NCBI RefSeq assembly: GCF_023109105.1
Contig: NZ_JALDTZ010000003.1
Span: forward strand, 1-64,000
Reading direction: 5' to 3'
DNA: 64,000 bases
Source of the DNA: Streptococcus mitis
GTDB taxonomy: Bacteria > Bacillota > Bacilli > Lactobacillales > Streptococcaceae
The translations under genes and the position numbers were made by a program. How positions within the stretch are numbered: position 1 is the stretch's first letter; every line of letters starts with the position of its first letter. The notes beneath the pieces are model-generated. The model saw only the letters and a program-made list of their open reading frames with translations. It was not told the DNA's origin and did no database searches. Positions 45,435 through 53,860 of this stretch are shown piece by piece.

Positions 45435-45509
45435 ATGCTTTCCTACGTTCGACATTACCCATTAGCGATAGCTAAATTAATGTGTCTGTGCTCTCCTAAA
45501 ATCTGCTGA
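45435..45509 (+). CDS. possible 24-aa leader peptide upstream of cadD
   Basis: ATG 45435 with AGGAGGAG ideally placed. The product begins MLSYVRHYPLAIAKL and ends MCLCSPKIC, so it carries three cysteines in its last eight residues. TTTTAGGAG (45419-45427), containing the Shine-Dalgarno, is exactly complementary to CTCCTAAAA (45493-45501) near the end of the ORF, so ribosome progress could change the folding of the mRNA before cadD. The ORF stops 29 bases before the cadD ATG. A regulatory role is inference. Confidence 0.5.
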   Translation: MLSYVRHYPLAIAKLMCLCSPKIC

Positions 45510-45538
45510 TTTATTACTGACTAATACAGGTGGTTTTT

Positions 45539-46150
45539 ATGGGACAGACAATCATATCTGCTATTGGTGTTTATATTTCCACCAGTATCGATTATTTAAT
45601 TATTTTATTTATTTTATTTGCACAGCTATCACAGAATAAACAAAAATGGCATATTTATGCGGGGCAATATCTAGGCACAGGCTTACTTGTAGGGGCGAGT
45701 TTAGTTGCTGCTTATGTCGTTAATTTCGTGCCTGAAGAATGGATGGTTGGATTGCTTGGTTTAATCCCTATCTATTTAGGGATTCGCTTTGCAATTGTTG
45801 GAGAAGGTGAGGAAGAAGAGGAAGAAATTATTGAAAGATTAGAACAAAGCAAGGCAAATCAACTGTTTTGGACAGTTACATTGCTGACAATTGCGTCTGG
45901 CGGAGATAATTTAGGTATCTATATACCTTATTTTGCTTCGTTAGATTGGTCACAGACCCTCGTGGCGTTGCTTGTGTTTGTAATCGGCATAATTATCTTA
46001 TGCGAGCTTAGTCGGGTGTTATCCTCTATTCCGTTAATATTCGAGACAATTGAAAAATACGAGCGAATCATTGTTCCCTTAGTATTCATTCTACTTGGAC
46101 TATACATCATGTATGAAAATGGCACGATAGAGACTTTTCTGACCGTGTAG
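45539..46150 (+). CDS. cadD: cadmium resistance transporter CadD
   Basis: 203-aa membrane protein of the CadD family, conferring Cd2+ resistance in staphylococci and streptococci. About five or six helices; the acidic cytoplasmic loop (GEGEEEEEEIIERLEQ, about 87-102) and the ASGGDNLGIYIPYFA motif (about 122-136) are family signatures. ATG 45539 has AGGTGG 5 bases upstream; the frame is open 3 codons earlier but lacks an RBS. No cadC/cadX repressor gene is adjacent. The gene sits between two copies of the rpsO terminator motif, as if inserted. Confidence 0.9.
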   Translation: MGQTIISAIGVYISTSIDYLIILFILFAQLSQNKQKWHIYAGQYLGTGLLVGASLVAAYVVNFVPEEWMVGLLGLIPIYLGIRFAIVGEGEEEEEEIIERLEQSKANQLFWTVTLLTIASGGDNLGIYIPYFASLDWSQTLVALLVFVIGIIILCELSRVLSSIPLIFETIEKYERIIVPLVFILLGLYIMYENGTIETFLTV

Positions 46151-46190
46151 ATTTTTTTGTTTTACTTGGATTTTAGCCCGAGCTCAAATC

Positions 46191-46219
46191 AGCTCTCTGA
46201 CTTCAGAGGGCTTTTTTTA
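46191..46219 (+). terminator. terminator after cadD (copy 2 of rpsO terminator)
   Basis: AGCTCTCTGA / TCAGAGGGCT stem and T run; left half identical with the rpsO terminator. Confidence 0.82.
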
Positions 46220-46236
46220 TGTGCATTTTTCTTGTC

Positions 46237-46265
46237 TTGTTCCTGCTTTGGAAATGTGGTATACT
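46237..46265 (+). promoter_or_regulatory. promoter of iron-complex transporter operon
   Basis: TTGTTC (46237-46242), 17-base spacer, TATACT (46260-46265) preceded by TGG. No clear Fur or DtxR box recognised. Confidence 0.6.
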
Positions 46266-46315
46266 AATTTATGAAAATTGTCTAAATTTTTAATTTTTGA
46301 TAAAGGGAGGGTTTC

Positions 46316-47362
46316 ATGCTTTCCAAATTTTCTGGAAGTCATCAAAACCTGAGATATTGTTTTTTACTAGCTATTCTGTTAGGAGCTTTGGGGATTTCTC
46401 TGTTTCTGGCAGTTTCTATGGGTTCTGTTCAGATTAGCTTGAGTGATACCTATCGGATAATTTTGAGTCAGTTAGGTGCTCCTTTTGATATAGGAGATAT
46501 CTCAAAGTCTACGATTGCTATTGTTTGGAATATGAGATTGCCAAGGGTTTTTCTTGGATTGATTGTGGGTGCTGGACTTTCCATGTGTGGCAGTGTCATG
46601 CAGTCAACCGTCAATAATCCAATCGCAGAGCCCTATGTGTTAGGAATTTCAGCCGGGGCAACCTTTGGAGCAACTTTGAGTATTATTCTTGGATTTAAGG
46701 TTATGATTGGTCTAGGATCTTTCCTTGGAGCGATTTTAGCAACGGTTGCAGTTCTTCTCATTGCATCGATGCAGGGCAGGATGACAACTTCCAGCTTAAT
46801 CCTATCGGGGACAGTTGTGAATGCACTATTTTTGGCTTTTTCAAACTTTATTATCTCTATCGGGGCCAATGCTGATAGCGTTATGACCATCAAGTTTTGG
46901 ACCATGGGTTCTTTAGCGGGAACCTCATGGGCTCATTTAACCTTGCCAACTATAATCGTGGGAATAGCCTTTTTATTTTTCTCTACTCAATACCGTGTTT
47001 TCAATGCCATGATGATGGGAGATGAGGCGGCTTTGACCTTGGGGATTCCCCTACGTTTTTACTGGTATCTCTATGTGACGATTGTAGCTGTGATGACTGC
47101 AGTCCTAGTTTCGACTTGTGGAATCATCGGTTTTGTCGGTTTGATTACACCACATTTAGCTCGTGGGTTAGTAGGAACGAATTACAAGAGGCTTTTTCCT
47201 GTTGCAACCTTGCTAGGTGCCCTCTTTGTCATCTGGGCAGATGTACTATCTCGTATCATCATTCCAAACGCAGAGCTTCCTATTGGTATTTTCACAGCCT
47301 TAGTAGGTGCCCCCTTCTTTATCTACATGGTTGGAGGTAGGCGAAGGGAGGTGAGGGGCTGA
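46316..47362 (+). CDS. FecCD-family iron-complex ABC transporter permease
   Basis: 348-aa permease with nine to ten helices. Family marks: RLPRVFLGLIVGAGLSMCGSVMQ (about 76-98), NPIAEPYVLGISAGATFGA (about 102-120) and CGIIGFVGLITPHLARGLVG (about 265-284), the loop that contacts the ATPase. Imports siderophore-, haem- or cobalamin-type ligands. Only one permease gene is present, so it should work as a homodimer. First gene of a four-gene operon. RBS AAGGGAGG. Confidence 0.92.
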   Translation: MLSKFSGSHQNLRYCFLLAILLGALGISLFLAVSMGSVQISLSDTYRIILSQLGAPFDIGDISKSTIAIVWNMRLPRVFLGLIVGAGLSMCGSVMQSTVNNPIAEPYVLGISAGATFGATLSIILGFKVMIGLGSFLGAILATVAVLLIASMQGRMTTSSLILSGTVVNALFLAFSNFIISIGANADSVMTIKFWTMGSLAGTSWAHLTLPTIIVGIAFLFFSTQYRVFNAMMMGDEAALTLGIPLRFYWYLYVTIVAVMTAVLVSTCGIIGFVGLITPHLARGLVGTNYKRLFPVATLLGALFVIWADVLSRIIIPNAELPIGIFTALVGAPFFIYMVGGRRREVRG

Positions 47363-47363
47363 T

Positions 47364-48119
47364 ATGGATTTGATTTGTCAGGATATCCACTTTGGACTAG
47401 GAGAGAAAAAAATCCTAAAAGGAGTTTCTCTTAAGGTTGAAGGGAATCAATTTCACACGATACTAGGACCAAATGGAAGCGGGAAAACCAGTCTACTTAA
47501 ACTCCTTTATCGTCAGGAAAAGGCGGATAAAGGCTTGATAAGCTTAGATGGAAACCCTTTGGAGCATTGGTCACTCAAAGAAACAGCCAAGCAAATGGCA
47601 GTTGTCACCCAGTTCAATCAATTGCAGTTTGATTGTACAGTTGAAGAAATTGTCTTGCTGGGAAGAACTCCCCACCTGTCTTTTTTAGAGAAGGAAAGGG
47701 ACAGGGATTTTACGCTCGTTCAAGATGCCCTCGTTAAGGTGGATATGCTCGAGAAGAAAACTCGTCTTTATTCGTCCCTGTCGGGGGGAGAGAAACAGCG
47801 AGTCTTGTTAGCACGCGCCTTGGCGCAAGAACCGACACTCTTGCTCTTAGATGAACCGACCAATCATTTGGATATCAAGTATCAGCTAGACTTACTGGCC
47901 ATTGTCAAGGAACTCAAGATTAATGTACTAGCTGTCTTGCATGATATTCAGCTAGCTTGTCGCTATTCGGATTATCTCTATCTGATGAAAGAGGGGGAAA
48001 TCCTTTATCAGGGGACTCCGCAAGAGACCATCACCCATGAGTCATTGCAAACTGTATACGGAGTTCAAAGTCAGGTGACTTGGACCGAGGATCAGCAAGC
48101 TATGATTCACTATTTATAA
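47364..48119 (+). CDS. iron-complex ABC transporter ATP-binding protein
   Basis: 251-aa FecE/BtuD-type ATPase: Walker A GPNGSGKTS near residue 34, signature LSGGEKQR near 136, Walker B LLLDEPTNHLD near 157, H-loop LHD near 190. Begins 1 base after the permease stop. Partner of the permease and the lipoprotein that follows. Confidence 0.93.
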   Translation: MDLICQDIHFGLGEKKILKGVSLKVEGNQFHTILGPNGSGKTSLLKLLYRQEKADKGLISLDGNPLEHWSLKETAKQMAVVTQFNQLQFDCTVEEIVLLGRTPHLSFLEKERDRDFTLVQDALVKVDMLEKKTRLYSSLSGGEKQRVLLARALAQEPTLLLLDEPTNHLDIKYQLDLLAIVKELKINVLAVLHDIQLACRYSDYLYLMKEGEILYQGTPQETITHESLQTVYGVQSQVTWTEDQQAMIHYL

Positions 48120-48138
48120 GAAAGAAAAGGAAAACAAG

Positions 48139-49149
48139 ATGAAAAAAACACTAAGCATTTTTCTGGTAACAGTAGCTACCTTAACTTTGGCAGCTTGTGG
48201 CAACACTTCTAAAGAAACATCAACTGCACCAGCTACAACAGAAGCCAGTCCAAAAGCTAGTACGGAAACCAGCTATCCTGTAACCATCAAAACTTATGAT
48301 GCCAAAGGAAACGAAGTCGAACAAGTCTTTGAAAAAGCACCTGAAAAGGTCATCACCAACAATCTTTCAACAACTGAAATCTTGCTTGAACTCGGTTTGC
48401 AAGATAAAATTGCTGGCATGCTCAATCCTGATAATGCTGTAACTGGTAAATACAAGGATGCCATTGAAGCCATCCCGCATATTGGCGATAAAAAATCTGT
48501 CTCACAAGAAAGTGTTCTTTCTTATGAACCAGATGCCTTGATGGGACGCAACATGATGTTCTCTGAAAAGTCAATGGGAACCATTAGCGCTTGGAATGAA
48601 AACAAAATCCCTGTTTATACGCAAAAAGCTTCACTATCAAATATCCAACAAGATTTAGGAAATATCGTAGAAGATGTGAAGAATATTGGTACTATTTTTA
48701 ATGTCCAAGACAAGGCTAACCAATATGCAGAGCAATTACAAGCTAAAATCGATGCGGTTAAAAAAGCCAACCCAGAAACACAGGGTGAAAAGAAAAAGGC
48801 TTTGATTATGGTAGCCTACAATGATGAAACCTTTGGGGCCTACAAGTCAGCCTTACAAGAAAGTTTGCTGAACCAACTTGGTTATACAAACGTTGCCACG
48901 GGTACATCAGGCTTGACCTTGGAAAACCTGGTGTCAATGGATCCTGAATTGATTATCTATGTAACCAGCGACCGCAATAAAAAATTGGATGAAAAAGCAG
49001 TGGAGTTGATGAAGGCGAATGCTGTTTTGGAAAGCGTTCCTGCAATTAAGAATCAAAAAATCATGACCATTTCTTACGATGAATTGATGGACTATGGTCC
49101 AGCAGTGATTGATTCCCTTGAGAAAATCAATGACTTTATCAAGCAATAA
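48139..49149 (+). CDS. iron-complex ABC transporter substrate-binding lipoprotein
   Basis: 336-aa class III (FhuD/BtuF-like) binding lipoprotein. The signal peptide ends with lipobox LAAC, acylated Cys at residue 20, then a Thr/Ser/Ala-rich linker. The domain starts at EKAPEKVITNNLSTTEILLELG, the usual entry of periplasmic-binding Fe/B12 proteins; SVLSYEPDALMG and SMDPELIIYV are the paired family motifs. The ligand (ferric siderophore, haem or other chelate) cannot be told from sequence. Overlaps the esterase gene by 20 bases. Confidence 0.92.
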   Translation: MKKTLSIFLVTVATLTLAACGNTSKETSTAPATTEASPKASTETSYPVTIKTYDAKGNEVEQVFEKAPEKVITNNLSTTEILLELGLQDKIAGMLNPDNAVTGKYKDAIEAIPHIGDKKSVSQESVLSYEPDALMGRNMMFSEKSMGTISAWNENKIPVYTQKASLSNIQQDLGNIVEDVKNIGTIFNVQDKANQYAEQLQAKIDAVKKANPETQGEKKKALIMVAYNDETFGAYKSALQESLLNQLGYTNVATGTSGLTLENLVSMDPELIIYVTSDRNKKLDEKAVELMKANAVLESVPAIKNQKIMTISYDELMDYGPAVIDSLEKINDFIKQ

Positions 49150-49822
49150 TGAGTTTGATTGGGAAGGGATCCAAGTCAAGGTCAGCCTTCCTTCGACCTA
49201 TGATCCCGATCAAACCTATCCAGCGATTCTCTTGAATGATGGAAACTTGGATTTCCTATCTTCCCTTTCAGAATCTGTGATTTTAGTGGGCTTGACCTCT
49301 AAAAATCGTCTAGACGACTACACTCCTTGGAAGGCACCAGCTCTAAGAGATGGGGCTCCAGATTTTGGTGGTCAGGCAAATGCCTATCATGATCTTTTAT
49401 TTGGGGGTCTTTTAGACAAGTTGCAGTCGCTTTATCGTTTGGATGAAGCACGTCTTGCCTACGGAGGTTACTCACTAGGTGGTTTGGTGGCAGTTTACAG
49501 TCTTTTCAGCTTTGACAAGGTATCCTGTGTCTTCTCCATCTGCGGTTCCTTTTGGTATCCTGATTTTGTGGCTTACTGCAAGGAAAAGAAAGTGGAAAAT
49601 CTAGACTGTTTGCTGTATTTACAAAATGGTCAAACAGAAGGAGCCCATCATACTAATCGCTTGGCCCAAGCACCAGCCTATGCTGAGCAGATTCATACCA
49701 GTCTTCAGAAATGCTATCCGAATGGTCAGTTTGTTTTTGATCCTTATGGACACCATGAGCAAGTAGCTGAACGATTTCTAGCCTTTTCCAACTGGTTGGC
49801 CCAAGAATGGGAAATCGAATAA
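49130..49822 (+). CDS. esterase of the enterochelin-esterase/EstD-like family
   Basis: About 230-aa alpha/beta hydrolase. Nucleophile elbow GGYSLGGLVAVYS near residue 113 (GxSxG), an Asp in the FDPYGHHEQV segment and the His following near 213 make a plausible triad. ATG 49130 lies inside the end of the lipoprotein gene, so translation is probably coupled; a TTG 21 bases upstream is the alternative start. Its place in an iron-complex import operon suggests it hydrolyses an imported ester-type siderophore to free the iron (inference). No signal peptide, so it acts inside the cell. Confidence 0.8.
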   Translation: MTLSSNNEFDWEGIQVKVSLPSTYDPDQTYPAILLNDGNLDFLSSLSESVILVGLTSKNRLDDYTPWKAPALRDGAPDFGGQANAYHDLLFGGLLDKLQSLYRLDEARLAYGGYSLGGLVAVYSLFSFDKVSCVFSICGSFWYPDFVAYCKEKKVENLDCLLYLQNGQTEGAHHTNRLAQAPAYAEQIHTSLQKCYPNGQFVFDPYGHHEQVAERFLAFSNWLAQEWEIE

Positions 49823-49825
49823 AAT

Positions 49826-49866
49826 AATTATCCCCTGGTAAAAGCCAAGGGATAATTGTATTTTTT
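49826..49866. terminator. bidirectional terminator
   Basis: AATTATCCC / GGGATAATT stem between convergent esterase and acyltransferase genes, T run on the plus side. Confidence 0.82.
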
Positions 49867-50614
49867 AACCAAGAGCCTCTCTCTTCTTATCTGGATTCCA
49901 GATAAAGCTTGCGATGAAGCTAAAGATGATGGTTAGGATAGCGAGGATAATGGCAAGGATGAGGGCAGGGATGCGGATAAACCACCAGAGTGGGTTTGGT
50001 TTTTTATCATTGTGCCATTGTTTCGTTTCTTCGTCCAAACGTTGAAATTCTGCTTGGATGCGATTGGCGACTGTTTCAATGCCTTCATCATTCATTTTCT
50101 TGATATCTGAGATATCGATTGGATTTCCAAAGTTCATATCGACACGTTCGCGGTTAATCAAGCCTTTTAAGGTCATAGGCCCTGTATAGGTAACAGGCAT
50201 GATACGAACCTTGGCCATCTTGGCAATCAAGGCTACGCCCCCCTTGACATCGTTTGAGTGACGGCTCCCACTTGGAAACATGATGAGAGAGCGGTCACTT
50301 TTTTTGAGAACATTGATAGTATATTTGATGGCTGAGGCGCTAGGATTTTCACGGTCAATAGGAAAGGCACCACACATACGAATCCACCAACCAAAGATAC
50401 GGTTGCTAAAGAGTTCTTTTTTGGCCATAAAGATAAACTGTTTTGGCTTGGTCGCAAAGGCCATATAAACTGGATCCCACCAAGTGCGATGAGGTGCAAC
50501 TAGAATATAATTTTCATCTTGATTAGGAATTTTATCAGTATTATGATAGTGGGCATTGCCATTGATGGACCATAGGAGCAAGACAACCAATCCACGTAAA
50601 TAAGTATAAAACAT
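49865..50614 (-). CDS. 1-acyl-sn-glycerol-3-phosphate acyltransferase-like protein (PlsC family)
   Basis: 249-aa membrane-associated acyltransferase for phosphatidic-acid synthesis or remodelling. The catalytic HxxxxD is His42-Asp47 in APHRTWWD; further family blocks FPSGSRHSN and the MPVTYTGP strand are present. A C-terminal membrane anchor of about 25 hydrophobic residues ends before PDKKREALG. ATG 50614 follows AAGGAGATCGC; an upstream in-frame start would add 15 improbable residues. Confidence 0.88.
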   Translation of the reverse strand: MFYTYLRGLVVLLLWSINGNAHYHNTDKIPNQDENYILVAPHRTWWDPVYMAFATKPKQFIFMAKKELFSNRIFGWWIRMCGAFPIDRENPSASAIKYTINVLKKSDRSLIMFPSGSRHSNDVKGGVALIAKMAKVRIMPVTYTGPMTLKGLINRERVDMNFGNPIDISDIKKMNDEGIETVANRIQAEFQRLDEETKQWHNDKKPNPLWWFIRIPALILAIILAILTIIFSFIASFIWNPDKKREALG

Positions 50615-50730
50615 GCGATCTCCTTCGATTCTTTTCTTGTTATTATTATACCCTATCAAAGGATGGCTGGCAAACTTTTCCCTTGACTAGATGCATATTT
50701 GGGATGAGATTAGAATTCTTTTTAAAAAAA

Positions 50731-50739
50731 TGATATGAT
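50731..50739 (+). promoter_or_regulatory. extended -10 of P-type ATPase gene (leaderless)
   Basis: TGATATGAT, with the -10 (50734-50739) ending 7 bases before the ATG at 50747. Confidence 0.5.
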
Positions 50740-50746
50740 AGAATTT

Positions 50747-53083
50747 ATGGATAAAAATAAGATTATGGGATTAACCCAAAGAGAAGTCAAGGAAAGACAG
50801 GCTGAGGGCTTGGTCAATGATTTTACTGCTTCGGCTAGTACTAGCACTTGGCAAATCATCAAACGAAATGTCTTTACCCTTTTTAACGCTTTAAACTTTG
50901 TCATTGCTTTGGCACTAGCCTTTGTGCAAGCCTGGAGCAATCTGGTCTTCTTTGCTGTTATCTGCTTTAACGCTTTTTCTGGAATTGTGACCGAGCTACG
51001 AGCCAAACACATGGTGGACAAGCTCAATCTCATGACCAAGGAAAAGGTCAAAACCATTCGTGATGGGCAGGAAGTTGCCCTCAATCCGGAAGAATTGGTT
51101 CTAGGAGATGTCATTCGTTTGTCTGCGGGAGAGCAGATTCCTAGTGATTCCATTGTATTAGAAGGCTTTGCAGAAGTCAATGAAGCCATGTTAACGGGAG
51201 AAAGTGATTTGGTGCAAAAGGAAGTGGACGCCCTGCTTTTGTCAGGAAGTTTCCTAGCCAGTGGGTCAGTTTTAGCTCAAGTTTACCATGTCGGTGCAGA
51301 CAACTATGCTGCCAAACTCATGCTGGAAGCAAAGACCGTTAAACCCATCAACTCCCGTATTATGAAATCGCTGGACAAGCTAGCTGGTTTTACTGGGAAG
51401 ATTATCATTCCTTTTGGTCTGGCTCTCTTGCTAGAAGCCTTGATGTTAAAAGGCTTGCCTCTCAAGTCATCCGTTGTAAATTCGTCGACAGCTCTTTTGG
51501 GAATGTTGCCCAAGGGAATTGCCCTTTTGACTATTACTTCTTTGTTGACTGCGGTGATTAAGCTGGGCTTGAAAAAGGTCTTGGTTCAGGAGATGTACTC
51601 TGTTGAGACCTTGGCGCGCGTGGATATGCTCTGTCTGGACAAGACGGGCACCATCACCCAAGGAAATATGCAGGTGGAGGCTGTTCTTCCTTTGACCGAA
51701 GAGTATGGAGAGTCAGCGCTTGCTAGCATCTTAGCCAGCTATATGGCTCATAGTGAAGATAAAAATCCAACAGCCCAAGCTATTCGAAAGCGTTTTGTGG
51801 GAGAAGTTACTTATCCTATGATTTCCAATCTTCCTTTCTCAAGTGACCGCAAGTGGGGAGCTATGGAGTTAGAAGGTTTGGGAACGATTTTCTTAGGTGC
51901 ACCTGAGATGTTGTTGGACTCTGAAGTACTAGAAGCCAGAGAGGCCTTGGAGAGAGGGTCACGTGTTTTGGTCTTAGCTCTTAGTCAGGAGAAATTAGAC
52001 CATCACAAGCCCCAGAAACCATCTGATATTCAGGCTCTAGCCTTGCTGGAGATCTTGGATCCTATTCGAGAGGGAGCAGCAGAGACGCTGGACTATCTCC
52101 GTTCTCAGGAAGTGGGACTCAAGATTATCTCTGGTGACAATCCAGTTACGGTTTCCAGCATTGCCCAGAAGGCTGGTTTTGCGGACTACCATAGCTATGT
52201 AGATTGCTCGAAAATCACAGATGAGGAATTGATAGCCATGGCTGAGGAAACAGCCATTTTCGGACGTGTTTCACCTCATCAGAAAAAACTGATTATCCAA
52301 ACTCTGAAAAAAGCAGGCCACACCACTGCTATGACAGGAGATGGTGTCAATGATATTCTAGCTCTCCGTGAGGCAGACTGTTCCATCGTTATGGCTGAAG
52401 GAGACCCAGCGACTCGTCAGATTGCAAATCTGGTCCTCTTGAATTCAGATTTCAATGATGTTCCTGAGATTCTCTTTGAAGGTCGTCGTGTGGTTAATAA
52501 CATTGCCCACATTGCTCCGATTTTCTTGATTAAGACCATCTATTCCTTCTTGCTAGCAGTTATCTGTATTGCCAGTGCTTTGTTGGGACGTACGGAATGG
52601 ATTTTGATTTTCCCATTCATTCCTATTCAGATTACCATGATTGACCAGTTTGTGGAAGGATTCCCACCGTTTGTATTGACTTTTGAGAGAAATATCAAAC
52701 CTGTCGAACAGAACTTCCTTAGAAAATCCATGCTCCGTGCTTTACCAAGTGCCTTGATGGTAGTCTTTAGTGTTCTGTTTATTAAAATTTTTGGAACAAG
52801 TCAAGGCTGGTCGGCCATTGAAATTTCGACAATTCTGTATTACCTACTGGCATCAATTGGATTCATGTCTGTCGTTAGAGCTTGCTTGCCATTTACCCTT
52901 TGGCGAGTTCTCTTGATTGTTTGGTCAGTTGGGGGCTTCCTTGGAACAGCTCTATTTCCAAGAATTCAAAAACTACTGGAAATTTCAACACTTACAGCAC
53001 AAACACTACCAGTCTATAGCGTCATGATGTTCATCTTTATTGTGATGTTCATCCTGACAAGTCGTTATCAAATGAGAAAATAA
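50747..53083 (+). CDS. P-type cation-transporting ATPase (CtpE-like)
   Basis: 778-aa P-type ATPase. The phosphorylation motif DKTGT has its Asp at residue 298; TGES (actuator), the KGAxE-equivalent region, and GDGVND hinge are present. The membrane motif GMLPKGIALL (M4) has Pro-Lys-Gly instead of the PEGL of Ca2+ pumps, which places it with CtpE-like ATPases, some linked to Ca2+ and envelope integrity. N-terminal heavy-metal domains are lacking. I start at 50747 (MDKNKIMG); the ATG at 50735 overlaps the -10 and is unlikely. No RBS is seen. Confidence 0.9.
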   Translation: MDKNKIMGLTQREVKERQAEGLVNDFTASASTSTWQIIKRNVFTLFNALNFVIALALAFVQAWSNLVFFAVICFNAFSGIVTELRAKHMVDKLNLMTKEKVKTIRDGQEVALNPEELVLGDVIRLSAGEQIPSDSIVLEGFAEVNEAMLTGESDLVQKEVDALLLSGSFLASGSVLAQVYHVGADNYAAKLMLEAKTVKPINSRIMKSLDKLAGFTGKIIIPFGLALLLEALMLKGLPLKSSVVNSSTALLGMLPKGIALLTITSLLTAVIKLGLKKVLVQEMYSVETLARVDMLCLDKTGTITQGNMQVEAVLPLTEEYGESALASILASYMAHSEDKNPTAQAIRKRFVGEVTYPMISNLPFSSDRKWGAMELEGLGTIFLGAPEMLLDSEVLEAREALERGSRVLVLALSQEKLDHHKPQKPSDIQALALLEILDPIREGAAETLDYLRSQEVGLKIISGDNPVTVSSIAQKAGFADYHSYVDCSKITDEELIAMAEETAIFGRVSPHQKKLIIQTLKKAGHTTAMTGDGVNDILALREADCSIVMAEGDPATRQIANLVLLNSDFNDVPEILFEGRRVVNNIAHIAPIFLIKTIYSFLLAVICIASALLGRTEWILIFPFIPIQITMIDQFVEGFPPFVLTFERNIKPVEQNFLRKSMLRALPSALMVVFSVLFIKIFGTSQGWSAIEISTILYYLLASIGFMSVVRACLPFTLWRVLLIVWSVGGFLGTALFPRIQKLLEISTLTAQTLPVYSVMMFIFIVMFILTSRYQMRK

Positions 53084-53088
53084 AGAAA

Positions 53089-53117
53089 GGCTGCAATCGA
53101 TGGTTGCAGTCTTTTTT
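53089..53117 (+). terminator. terminator after P-type ATPase
   Basis: GGCTGCAA / TTGCAGTC stem followed by six Ts. Confidence 0.82.
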
Positions 53118-53141
53118 GGTGTAAGATTGAAGGTTGAAATA

Positions 53142-53150
53142 TGGTATAAT
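53142..53150 (+). promoter_or_regulatory. extended -10 promoter of trmK
   Basis: TGGTATAAT, 33 bases before the trmK ATG. Confidence 0.65.
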
Positions 53151-53182
53151 AGAACTAATAGTAATTCGGAAAGTGAGAAAAA

Positions 53183-53860
53183 ATGATTTCAAAGAGATTA
53201 GAAACGGTAGCTTCCTTTGTGCCTCAAGGAGCCGTTTTGCTGGATGTGGGAAGTGACCATGCTTATCTACCGATTGAATTAGTTGAAAAAGGTCACATCG
53301 AGCGTGCCATTGCAGGTGAGGTCGTAGAAGGTCCCTACCAATCTGCAATCAAAAATGTCAAAGAACATGACTTGGTAGAAAAAATACAAGTCAGACTCGC
53401 CAATGGCTTATCAGCTTTCGAAGAAAGTGACCAGGTCTCTGTAATCACTATTGCAGGAATGGGAGGTCGTTTGATAGCTTCAATATTAGAAGAGGGATTG
53501 GATAAACTAGCCAATGTTGAGCGTTTGATTCTTCAACCTAATAATCGTGAGGACGACTTGCGTAATTGGTTACAAGACCATGGATTCCAAATTGTTGCCG
53601 AAAGTATTTTAGAGGAATCTGGTAAATTTTATGAGATTCTAGTCGTGGAAACTGGAGAAATGAAATTGTCAGCAAGAGATACACGTTTTGGTCCTTTCTT
53701 ATCCAAAGAAGTTAGTCCAGTGTTTGTCCAAAAATGGCAAAAAGAAGCTGAGAAGTTAGAGTTCGCCCTAGGACAAATCCCTGAAAAAAATTTGGAGGAA
53801 CGTCAAGTTCTTGTAGATAAAATTCAAGCAATCAAGGAGGTTCTCCATGCTAGCAAGTGA
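53183..53860 (+). CDS. trmK: tRNA (adenine-22-N1)-methyltransferase TrmK
   Basis: 225-aa SAM-dependent enzyme making m1A22 in tRNA. Motif [20 protein letters not shown] (about 18-36), the [13 protein letters not shown] motif IV block (about 92-104) and [14 protein letters not shown] are characteristic of the YqfN/TrmK family. The C-terminal coiled coil covers about 170-220. Ends 14 bases inside the next gene, a conserved pair in Firmicutes. Confidence 0.93.
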   Translation: MISKRLETVASFVPQGAVLLDVGSDHAYLPIELVEKGHIERAIAGEVVEGPYQSAIKNVKEHDLVEKIQVRLANGLSAFEESDQVSVITIAGMGGRLIASILEEGLDKLANVERLILQPNNREDDLRNWLQDHGFQIVAESILEESGKFYEILVVETGEMKLSARDTRFGPFLSKEVSPVFVQKWQKEAEKLEFALGQIPEKNLEERQVLVDKIQAIKEVLHASK

